Positions 1 to 5,206 of a stretch of DNA of 10,276 nucleotides are shown here, in pieces. The notes under the pieces were generated by a model, which worked only from the letters and a program-made list of their open reading frames with translations, did not search any database and had not been told where the DNA came from. This stretch comes from Clostridia bacterium. GTDB lineage: Bacteria; Bacillota; Clostridia; UMGS1810. Both the position numbers and the translations under genes were made by a program. The DNA is taken from positions 1 to 10,276 of the forward strand of contig JAEDEG010000094.1 of the NCBI GenBank assembly GCA_016293435.1, given 5' to 3'. Position 1 is the stretch's first letter. Every line of letters starts with the position of its first letter.

Positions 1-35
1 ACCTCACCAAAGCCAACAAATGCTGCTTTTGCCAT
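1..35 (-). CDS. 5' end of a sugar-catabolism gene, cut by the window edge (possibly fucose/arabinose isomerase-like)
   Basis: An ATG on the minus strand at 35-33 opens a frame reading MAKAAFVGFGE before the window ends, with one partial codon more. A good ribosome binding site (AGAAAGGA, about 9 bases upstream) precedes it. The gene starts only 25 bases after the stop of the FGGY kinase and no terminator lies between, so the two are very likely cotranscribed. The opening hydrophobic strand followed by GFGE resembles the start of proteins annotated as L-fucose/L-arabinose isomerase-like, which commonly neighbour sugar kinases; this is from memory of the family and rests on few residues. It could equally be the glycine-rich first strand of a Rossmann dehydrogenase. 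That a gene starts here is well supported; its function is not. Confidence 0.6.
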   Translation of the reverse strand, partial: MAKAAFVGFGE

Positions 36-60
36 AATATCAAATCCTTTCTGAATTTTA

Positions 61-1458
61 TTATATATTTAAAATTTTATCATATAAAAGATATCTTTCG
101 TAACATTCATCGTAGGATGTACCCGAAGGCTCAAACACCTTGTCTGTTTCGATTTTTGAAGCAGCTTCTTCTACCGAAGCAAACACGCCGGTTCCCACGC
201 CTGCAAGTATTGCTCCGCCAAGGCAGGCGGTTTCTTTATTTTTGAGAGTTAGAAGCCTTTTGCCGGTCATGTCGGCCTTTATCTGACACCACAGAGAGCT
301 GTTGGCACCGCCACCCATGGCTCTGACCTCCGCCACCTCGCTTTTTGCATAGTCAAAGTTTGACTTCAGCATACATGCAACCGACTCCATAACACTGCGC
401 ACAAAATGGCCTCTTGTATGCTCGGTGGTAAGTCCGGTAAAGCTGCCTCTTGCCTTGGGATTATATCTGGGCATGGTTGAGCCGCAAAGATAGGGTAAAA
501 ATGTAACGCCGTCACTGCCGGGAGCAATTTTTTCTGCCATTTTGTCAAGCTCTCTGAACGAAAAATCTTCGCAAAGAGCATTTTTGAGCCATTTAAGTGC
601 CATTCCGGCGGTTGGAGTCCACTGAAGCAGGCAGTATTTGTTGTCATAATTGTAGTGGCAAGGCACAATGCTTGCCTCGTCGTAGGCAGGCACTTTGTCT
701 GTTGGGGTGAAAATAACCATGGTAGTGCCGGTCATTTCGCTGACAATGCCCTTTTTGATAACGCCTGCGCCAATTGCACCCGAAACCTGATCCATGGCTC
801 CGGTCACAATTTTGATGCCTTCATAATCTCCTATGTATTCTCCGCTTGAGCAAAGCGTTGGAAGCATGGATCTTGAAACCTCAATAAACCTTAGCATCTC
901 ATCCCACCAATCGGAGGTGTGAATATCAAAGTATATGGTAGACGACTGCAAGGTCTTTTCGGTCACAAATTTGCCGGTAAGCTTGTAGAGAATATAGTCC
1001 TCGAGGAGAAAAATTTTCTTAACCCTTGACCACACTTCGGGCTCGTTGTTTTTGACCCACAAAAGCTTGCAGGCAGGCCAGGTGGCAGTAACCTCAGGCT
1101 GACCGGTTACTTCGTAAATTCTCTTTCTGCCAAAATGCGCCTCTATGAGCTTGGCTTCTCTGTCGGCACGGTTGTCGAGCCATACAATAGCCTTGCGCAC
1201 CGGGGTGCCGTTTTCATCGGTGAGAATAAGGGTTTCGCACTGAGTGTCGATTGCCAGAGCATCAATATCGAGCTCTTTTCGTATTTTATTTAATTCTTCC
1301 GATACAATCTGCCAATATTTTTCGGATTCAAACTCCACTGTATTGCCGCGTGCGTCTAAAGTATAGTCGGCACTCAGGGATATTTTTTCTTTGAGAGACT
1401 CATCAAAAACCGCCAGCTTTACAGAAGTGGTTCCGATGTCAATTCCCATTAAGTTCAT
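61..1458 (-). CDS. FGGY-family carbohydrate kinase (xylulokinase-like)
   Basis: A 465-residue cytoplasmic sugar kinase that would phosphorylate a ketose or polyol with ATP. The N-terminal phosphate-binding motif MGIDIGTTSVK (residues 4-14) is intact. The catalytic base is probably Asp223 in GAMDQVSGAIGAGV, as in the xylulokinase signature GxxDxxxxxxG. The C-terminal ATPase half has the FLPYL...PRYNPKARGSFTGL stretch (about 320-343), MGGGANSSLW (381-390) and ACLGGAILAG (411-420), all typical of the xylulokinase/glycerol kinase branch. Length is slightly below the usual 480-510, with both domains complete. The start at 1458 has AAGGAG about 10 bases upstream; Met4 is an alternative. It is the first gene of an operon that continues off the left edge, after a promoter and the terminator of pgsA. 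Substrate (xylulose, rhamnulose, fuculose, ribulose or other) cannot be fixed from sequence. Confidence 0.93.
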   Translation of the reverse strand: MNLMGIDIGTTSVKLAVFDESLKEKISLSADYTLDARGNTVEFESEKYWQIVSEELNKIRKELDIDALAIDTQCETLILTDENGTPVRKAIVWLDNRADREAKLIEAHFGRKRIYEVTGQPEVTATWPACKLLWVKNNEPEVWSRVKKIFLLEDYILYKLTGKFVTEKTLQSSTIYFDIHTSDWWDEMLRFIEVSRSMLPTLCSSGEYIGDYEGIKIVTGAMDQVSGAIGAGVIKKGIVSEMTGTTMVIFTPTDKVPAYDEASIVPCHYNYDNKYCLLQWTPTAGMALKWLKNALCEDFSFRELDKMAEKIAPGSDGVTFLPYLCGSTMPRYNPKARGSFTGLTTEHTRGHFVRSVMESVACMLKSNFDYAKSEVAEVRAMGGGANSSLWCQIKADMTGKRLLTLKNKETACLGGAILAGVGTGVFASVEEAASKIETDKVFEPSGTSYDECYERYLLYDKILNI

Positions 1459-1499
1459 AATTGGATATCTCCTTATTCAACAAAATAGCTTCTGTTGTA

Positions 1500-1528
1500 A
1501 TCATACCAAAGACTGATAAAAAATACAA
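1500..1528 (-). promoter_or_regulatory. Probable sigma-A promoter of the kinase operon
   Basis: On the minus strand a -35 box TTGTAT (1528-1523) and a -10 box TATGAT (1505-1500) are separated by 17 bases. The -10 is preceded by TGG, an extended -10 arrangement. It lies between the pgsA terminator and the kinase ribosome binding site, which is where an independent promoter for the sugar operon is expected. It predicts a leader of roughly 35 bases. Confidence 0.5.
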
Positions 1529-1568
1529 TAAAAAGAGCTACGAAAATTTTTCGAAATTTTCGTAGCTC
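1517..1568 (-). terminator. Intrinsic terminator of pgsA
   Basis: A perfect 15-bp stem (arms 1535-1549 and 1554-1568) closed by a TTCG tetraloop (1550-1553) is followed, on the minus strand, by a T-rich run (TTTTTATTGTATTTTTT). It starts 29 bases after the pgsA stop codon and separates pgsA from the kinase operon. The flank on the other side is not T-rich enough to make a clear plus-strand terminator. Confidence 0.88.
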
Positions 1569-1596
1569 AATACAAACTGAATATTTTATGAAAATA

Positions 1597-2166
1597 TTAA
1601 TGATCTTCCAAAAGCTTTTTGTTTTTGGCAAGATATTCAACACCGGAATACACAGTATAAATTGTGGCAATAAACATAGCTATGTATCCGAAAGAATACT
1701 GACTGCCAAAAAGATCAAAAGTGAGCATTTCGCCGTAGGGCGAATTGTGTCCAAAGAGAAAAACGCTGATAACCGCACCTATCTGGATACAGGTTTTTAT
1801 CTTGCCTGTCATGGAAGCAGCAATTACCACACCCTTTGACATTGCAACGGTTCGAAGCCCGGTAACTATAAATTCGCGGGCAATAATAATAACCGCCATA
1901 TACGCCGCAATCTCATTTTCACCTACAAAGCATATGAGAGCTGTGGCAATTAGAAGCTTGTCAGCAAGAGGATCGATAAATTTGCCAAAATCGGTTACCA
2001 TTTTGTAGCTGCGGGCAACATAACCGTCTACACCGTCGGTGAGAGCTGCAACCGCAAAAATAACGCAGGCAACAAGCTCGTTATATGCAAAATCCCACAT
2101 ATAGGCAATCATAAAAAGCGGAATGAGCAATATTCTTGACATTGTGATTTTGTTTGCTAAATTCAT
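1597..2166 (-). CDS. pgsA: CDP-diacylglycerol--glycerol-3-phosphate 3-phosphatidyltransferase (phosphatidylglycerophosphate synthase)
   Basis: A 189-residue integral membrane enzyme that moves the phosphatidyl group from CDP-diacylglycerol to glycerol-3-phosphate, the committed step to phosphatidylglycerol and cardiolipin. The CDP-alcohol phosphotransferase signature is complete: Asp44, Asp47-Gly48, Ala51-Arg52, Gly61, Asp65 and Asp69 fit D-x2-DG-x2-AR-x8-G-x3-D-x3-D exactly. The sequence otherwise alternates hydrophobic segments (about 10-42, 70-110, 125-145, 158-180), as expected for the multi-pass fold, and length is typical. I chose the ATG at 2166 because AAGGAAG lies 7 bases upstream; a longer version would start at a TTG (2184) and place that site inside the gene. 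Downstream is its own strong terminator. Upstream, the tRNA-editing gene ends 137 bases away with no obvious terminator, so partial cotranscription is possible. Confidence 0.95.
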   Translation of the reverse strand: MNLANKITMSRILLIPLFMIAYMWDFAYNELVACVIFAVAALTDGVDGYVARSYKMVTDFGKFIDPLADKLLIATALICFVGENEIAAYMAVIIIAREFIVTGLRTVAMSKGVVIAASMTGKIKTCIQIGAVISVFLFGHNSPYGEMLTFDLFGSQYSFGYIAMFIATIYTVYSGVEYLAKNKKLLEDH

Positions 2167-2208
2167 GCACTGTCTTCCTTTCAACTTACTCCCTATTTTA
2201 CACTAAAT

Positions 2209-2237
2209 AAAATACCACATTATGCGGGATATGTCAA
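2209..2237 (-). promoter_or_regulatory. Probable sigma-A promoter of pgsA (proximal)
   Basis: On the minus strand a consensus -35 TTGACA (2237-2232) is followed after 17 bases by TATTTT (2214-2209), preceded by TGG as in extended -10 promoters. The predicted start leaves a leader of about 35 bases before the pgsA ATG. The -10 itself is only a 4 of 6 match. Confidence 0.5.
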
Positions 2238-2266
2238 TAGTAATTATGATATATCCTACAGGTAAA

Positions 2267-2295
2267 ATACTAAGAATGTACAGCTGATATGTCAA
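2267..2295 (-). promoter_or_regulatory. Possible second, distal pgsA promoter
   Basis: A second TTGACA (2295-2290) is followed after 17 bases by TAGTAT (2272-2267), a 4 of 6 match. The ten bases TTGACATATC occur identically here and at the proximal promoter, 58 bases apart. It may be a tandem promoter, a duplicated regulator site, or a chance AT-rich match. Confidence 0.3.
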
Positions 2296-2303
2296 ACCGC
2301 AAT

Positions 2304-3458
2304 TTATTTTATATTTTTTACAAAATCTTCTATTTCCGCTCTTGTGGCACCAAGACTTCCCTGAATCATTGTTTTGGAGCCGCCTCCCCTGCCCGAGAGT
2401 GCTGAGTTGATATCTTTTGTCCAATTGCAAAGATTAACATTTTCACTTCCCATTATATATGTGTAGCCGCCGGCATCGCTGCCGGACATAACGGCAATCA
2501 CGCCGCTAATCTTTTGCATGCCGCCGTTGGCTATGATTCTCATGGCATCGCGATCGAGTGAAGAATCAAAAATACACACATTTTTGTCGGCAGAAGATAA
2601 AGCGTCAACATACATTGATGCTATGGTTTTGTTTTTTTCGCTAAGCTCATGACGGAGCTTTTCCATATCATCAAGAAGTTTGTGCACTCCTTCGGAAACT
2701 TCATTCTGCTTTACAGAAAGCATATTAGACACTGCAAGAGTTTGCATATATCTCTCGTGATAATCGCGCAAAGCATCAAATCCGCAGTGAATGGTAAATC
2801 GCATACCGCCGCGGTGATTTGTAAAATCGACAATTTTGATAAGACCGACCTCGCCGGTTCTTGACACATGAGGTGCACAGCAGGCGCACACGTCAACACC
2901 GTCTATTATCACTATTCTGACCTTGCCGCTAATCTCGCCTTTGCTGCGGTAGTCAAGTGCAGAAAGCTCTTCTTCGCAAGGGTAGTATGCTGTAACATCT
3001 GTATTTTTGAACACAGCTTCGTTGGCAAGATACTCTATCTGTTCTATTTGTTCTTTGGAAAGAGTGCAGTCAAGATCCATGGTTACATAGTCCTCACCCA
3101 AATGGAAGCCCACATTTTCACAATCGTAGAGCTTGTGGGCTATACCGCATATTATGTGCTCACCGGTGTGATTTTGCATATTGCGGAAACGGAGTTTAAA
3201 GTCAATGCTTCCGTGGACGGATGCACCGGGATCAAAGGGAGTGTCGGAATAGTGATACACTGTCTCGTCCTTTATCTGAACATCGGTTATTACTGTATTA
3301 TTGAGTGTACCTTTATCACAGCACTGTCCACCCTCTTCCGGGAAAAAAAGTGTTTTGTCCAAAACTGTTTTATATCCCTTGTCACATTGTTCACATGACA
3401 ATACAGTTGCGTCAAATTCGGTTGCATAGCTGTCTGAATCGTAAAGCTTTTCGGTCAT
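2304..3458 (-). CDS. AlaX-type alanyl-tRNA editing protein with DHHA1 domain
   Basis: A 384-residue soluble protein that resembles the C-terminal half of alanyl-tRNA synthetase without the catalytic and anticodon-recognising part. Such free-standing AlaX proteins hydrolyse mischarged Ser- or Gly-tRNA(Ala). An N-terminal beta-barrel has FFPEEGGQ (38-45). The zinc-binding editing site is complete: His97 and His101 in NHTGEHI, then Cys193 and His197 in CCAPHV. A helical, probably coiled-coil linker (about 235-285) leads to a C-terminal DHHA1 domain ending in GRGGGSKTMIQGSLG (356-370), which matches the GGGG-x-QGGG style of that domain. This is the long AlaX type. The ATG at 3458 has AAGGAG 8 bases upstream; an upstream ATG at 3500 lies inside the repeat and has no such site. 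A tRNA-Ala gene lies about 280 bases upstream on the same strand. Family assignment is firm; which misacylated amino acid it clears is not known. Confidence 0.92.
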   Translation of the reverse strand: MTEKLYDSDSYATEFDATVLSCEQCDKGYKTVLDKTLFFPEEGGQCCDKGTLNNTVITDVQIKDETVYHYSDTPFDPGASVHGSIDFKLRFRNMQNHTGEHIICGIAHKLYDCENVGFHLGEDYVTMDLDCTLSKEQIEQIEYLANEAVFKNTDVTAYYPCEEELSALDYRSKGEISGKVRIVIIDGVDVCACCAPHVSRTGEVGLIKIVDFTNHRGGMRFTIHCGFDALRDYHERYMQTLAVSNMLSVKQNEVSEGVHKLLDDMEKLRHELSEKNKTIASMYVDALSSADKNVCIFDSSLDRDAMRIIANGGMQKISGVIAVMSGSDAGGYTYIMGSENVNLCNWTKDINSALSGRGGGSKTMIQGSLGATRAEIEDFVKNIK

Positions 3459-3470
3459 TTTTGAGTCTCC

Positions 3471-3588
3471 TTCAATAAGCGGCAAAGCCGCGTCATTCAA
3501 CGTTTTCAGTGGGAGATTGAACTCCCACTGAAAAAATTAAATGTCACCCGCCGCCTATAGAGGCGGGGGACATCTTAATTTAGTTATA
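3471..3588. repeat. 118-bp structured dispersed repeat, copy 1
   Basis: This stretch matches 10157-10274 at 116 of 118 positions with no gaps (differences at 3479 and 3546). It holds three possible hairpins: GCGGC-AAA-GCCGC (3479-3491); a 13-bp perfect stem TTTTCAGTGGGAG / CTCCCACTGAAAA around a 6-base loop (3503-3534); and a GC-rich 12-bp stem ATGTC.CCCGCC / GGCGGGGGACAT (3541-3573), which has one A-G mismatch at 3546 in this copy and is flanked by AATTAA / TTAATT. Read towards alaX (minus strand) the GC-rich hairpin is followed by TTTAATTTTTT, like an intrinsic terminator. The repeat ends directly against the alaX ribosome binding site. No open reading frame or transposase lies in it. It could be a MITE-like or IS200/IS605-derived remnant, or a family of structured RNA leaders; the sequence alone does not decide. 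Confidence 0.9.
3524..3573 (-). terminator. Terminator-like hairpin inside repeat copy 1, in front of alaX
   Basis: On the minus strand the GC-rich stem (3573-3541) is followed by TTTAATTTTTT (3540-3530), the form of a Rho-independent terminator. It lies between the putative alaX promoter (3600-3629) and the alaX start. It would therefore act as a leader attenuator, or as a block to read-through from upstream. The A-G mismatch at 3546 weakens the stem somewhat compared with copy 2. The T-run also forms one arm of the following 13-bp hairpin, so the two structures might compete. Confidence 0.45.
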
Positions 3589-3599
3589 ATCATGTATTT

Positions 3600-3629
3600 T
3601 TTATCTTGTTTATTTAAAATCGTTGTCAA
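3600..3629 (-). promoter_or_regulatory. Possible promoter upstream of the repeat and alaX
   Basis: On the minus strand a perfect TTGACA (3629-3624) is followed after 18 bases by GATAAA (3605-3600), a 4 of 6 match to the -10 consensus. If used, transcription would start near 3593 and the whole 118-bp repeat would become the alaX leader RNA. The -10 is weak. Confidence 0.3.
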
Positions 3630-3671
3630 ATTGCTACTTACATTGACATCTATCGACATAGCAGTGCTCTG

Positions 3672-3724
3672 CAAAAGTAAACAAAAGCCTCATAAACACT
3701 GGGTTCAACGTGTTTAAAAGGCTT
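3672..3724 (-). terminator. Intrinsic terminator of the tRNA-Ala gene
   Basis: On the minus strand, 13 bases after the mature tRNA end, AAGCCT pairs with AGGCTT and TAAACAC pairs with GTGTTTA, with a 2x2 internal loop between and a 10-base apical loop (arms 3710-3724 and 3685-3699). TTTGTTTACTTTT follows. This should separate the tRNA transcript from alaX downstream. Confidence 0.75.
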
Positions 3725-3736
3725 CTGATGTATTAA

Positions 3737-3809
3737 TGGAGCATAAGGGACTTGAACCCTTGACCCCCACACTGCCAGTGTGATGCGCTCCCAACTGCGC
3801 TAATGCCCC
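3737..3809 (-). tRNA. tRNA-Ala (anticodon GGC)
   Basis: The minus strand folds into a complete 73-base cloverleaf. The acceptor stem is GGGGCAT / ATGCTCC, the D-stem GCGC / GCGC with an 8-base loop, the anticodon stem TCACA / TGTGG with loop CTGGCAG, the variable loop has 5 bases, and the T-stem is AAGGG / CCCTT with loop TTCAAGT. The loop puts anticodon GGC at 34-36, which reads GCC alanine codons. The third acceptor pair is G3-U70, the main identity element for alanyl-tRNA synthetase, and the discriminator base is A. CCA is not encoded: TTA follows the discriminator, so CCA must be added by the nucleotidyltransferase. A hairpin terminator lies just downstream. Confidence 0.96.
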
Positions 3810-3869
3810 AAATGATATTTATAATATACATATGATATCACAAAAAATACAATTTGTAAAGACTTTTTT

Positions 3870-4292
3870 TTAATCTTTTAAGCATTCATTTAGTGTTTTA
3901 TCATATTCGGGGTAGTCCTTTTTCAAAATTGCAGGCGTTGCATTGGGTTTGAGCAAGCAGTGCTCTGATGCGGCAGTCAGGACAGTTTTGCCGTTTGCTG
4001 TATTTTTAATTGTATATTCAAAACTGAATTTTACTCCGTTGTATTTTTTTAAAGATACAAATATTTCAACCTCGTCATCAAAGCCGGTAGACAAATGGTA
4101 TTTGCAGCTCAAACCGATAACCGGCGATACAATTCCTTTATCTTCCATTTCTTTGTAGCTAATGCCTATGTGCCTTAGGTATTCAACTCTTGCCTCCTCC
4201 ATCCAGCGTACATAGTTTGAATGATGGGTTATGCCCATTTTATCGGTTTCGTAATAGTTGACCCTGCGTATATATGATATCGTTTTTTTCAT
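3870..4292 (-). CDS. YbgC/FadM-like acyl-CoA thioesterase (4HBT hotdog family)
   Basis: A 140-residue single hotdog-fold protein of the 4-hydroxybenzoyl-CoA thioesterase family, which hydrolyses acyl- or aroyl-CoA thioesters in the cytoplasm. The N-terminal active-site region YYETDKMGITHHSNYVRWMEEARVEYL (about 13-39) carries the family pattern, with Asp17 as the likely catalytic acid or base, then the central helix and a four-stranded sheet. Length is typical. The ribosome binding site TAAGGAG overlaps the stop codon of the AraC gene upstream, and the 12-base distance to the ATG is long. Expression is probably coupled to that regulator. The physiological substrate is unknown; in other bacteria YbgC homologues act on short acyl-CoAs or associate with envelope machinery, and the usual Tol-Pal neighbours are absent here. 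Confidence 0.9.
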   Translation of the reverse strand: MKKTISYIRRVNYYETDKMGITHHSNYVRWMEEARVEYLRHIGISYKEMEDKGIVSPVIGLSCKYHLSTGFDDEVEIFVSLKKYNGVKFSFEYTIKNTANGKTVLTAASEHCLLKPNATPAILKKDYPEYDKTLNECLKD

Positions 4293-4308
4293 TGTGTTTT
4301 TTGTCTCC

Positions 4309-5061
4309 TTATATAACGTTTTCTTTTCTGTATTCTCTCGGTGTTTTTCCGGTTATCGAAAAGAAAATTTTTCTAAAATATGATGAAGAACTGAAATTCA
4401 TCCTGCAGCTTATTTCTTCAATAGTCATATCCGTTGTTCTGAGCAGTTCCATTGCCTTTTCGCACTGTGCTGTTTTTCTGATTTCGTTTGGCGTTTTGCC
4501 GAGCTTTTGCTTAATAAGTGTATATAGTGTAGATTCGCTTATGCCGCACATTTTGGCTATTTTCTTTGTTTTGAATGTCGGGTTTTCTCCGAGTGCTCTC
4601 ACAATCTTTTCTACGGTGCGGCTTTTGCTGTCAATAGCCGCAGAGGTCATCATCGGCATCAGCTTTGACATAAGAATATACAAAAGTCCGACCGAACGGC
4701 AGCTCACCGTTTTGTCTGATGTCAGACTCTGATATGCTTCAAAAGCATCATTTGTGTAATTGATTTTTTGTAAATCAAATTCCACTCCCACAGGAGACGG
4801 AAAATACTCAAATCCGAATGAGTCAAAGCTTACAATGTCATCACCTTGCCAATATGAATGATATTTTAATCCCTTTGGTATATAAAACATATCTCCCGGA
4901 GAAATATCTATGCGCCCTCTGTCGGAAATGATTTTTCCCGTGCCCGATTTCATATATCTTATGTAGTGAACCGGAACACCCTGACTGCTGTCACAGTGGT
5001 ATGTGTGCCTCAGAGAAATTTCACTAAAAAGAAAGCTTTCACAAAAAACTGAACTGCTCAT
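4309..5061 (-). CDS. AraC-family transcriptional regulator (AraC1)
   Basis: A 250-residue DNA-binding regulator. The N-terminal part is a cupin-like sensor: the strand pattern around MKSGTGKIISDRGRIDISPG (37-56) and MFYIPKGLKYHSYW (58-71) is the usual AraC_binding or cupin_6 form. The C-terminal part has the two helix-turn-helix motifs of the family, about 166-185 (KKIAKMCGISESTLYTLIKQ) and 214-236 (IEEISCRMNFSSSSYFRKIFFSI), ending in the typical GKTPREYR. The ATG at 5061 has GGTGA about 7 bases upstream. Its stop at 4309 is inside the ribosome binding site of the thioesterase. It is divergent from the quinone oxidoreductase gene, and their promoters overlap, so mutual control of both directions is likely. 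The ligand is unknown. AraC1, AraC2 and AraC3 are not close duplicates of one another by eye. Confidence 0.93.
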   Translation of the reverse strand: MSSSVFCESFLFSEISLRHTYHCDSSQGVPVHYIRYMKSGTGKIISDRGRIDISPGDMFYIPKGLKYHSYWQGDDIVSFDSFGFEYFPSPVGVEFDLQKINYTNDAFEAYQSLTSDKTVSCRSVGLLYILMSKLMPMMTSAAIDSKSRTVEKIVRALGENPTFKTKKIAKMCGISESTLYTLIKQKLGKTPNEIRKTAQCEKAMELLRTTDMTIEEISCRMNFSSSSYFRKIFFSITGKTPREYRKENVI

Positions 5062-5100
5062 TAAATATCACCGCTTACAGAATTTTACCTCTTTTTTAAA

Positions 5101-5129
5101 AGTATATCATATTGTTTTTATTTTTTCAA
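5101..5129 (-). promoter_or_regulatory. Promoter of araC1-thioesterase
   Basis: On the minus strand TTGAAA (5129-5124) and TATACT (5106-5101) are separated by 17 bases; each is a 5 of 6 match to sigma-A consensus. The leader would be about 33 bases. The spacer and -35 of this promoter overlap the oppositely oriented promoter at 5112-5140. Confidence 0.6.
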
Positions 5130-5140
5130 GGTTATATAAT
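5112..5140 (+). promoter_or_regulatory. Promoter of the quinone oxidoreductase-like gene
   Basis: TTGTTT (5112-5117) and a perfect TATAAT (5135-5140) are separated by 17 bases. The predicted leader is about 60 bases. It overlaps the minus-strand promoter of araC1 over 18 bases, so RNA polymerase should not be able to occupy both at once. Confidence 0.6.
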
Positions 5141-5206
5141 ATAAATATAACAAACAGAAATTGTGGTTTTTCGTCTGAAATTTATTGACAGAAAGGAAAA
5201 GTAATA

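Noticed and set aside
2868..3398. Open frame of 176 codons on the plus strand
   Set aside because: It lies fully antisense to the alaX gene, whose zinc-site and DHHA1 motifs are intact; it has no ribosome binding site and a cysteine- and isoleucine-rich composition typical of a shadow frame.
3471..3588. CRISPR repeat or array
   Set aside because: Only two copies nearly 7 kb apart, each 118 bases with internal hairpins, no regular spacers and no cas genes.
3471..3588. Complete insertion sequence
   Set aside because: No transposase reading frame and no terminal inverted repeat at the limits of similarity. A non-autonomous element remains possible and is listed as a finding.
3459..3736. T-box riboswitch in the alaX leader
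   Set aside because: A tRNA-linked gene made this worth checking, but there is no T-box AGGGTGG consensus and no specifier stem; the leader is filled by the 118-bp repeat.
4274..4732. Hydrophobic plus-strand open frame of 152 codons resembling a membrane protein
   Set aside because: It is antisense to the araC1 helix-turn-helix region; hydrophobicity comes from the complementary codons and no start signal is present.
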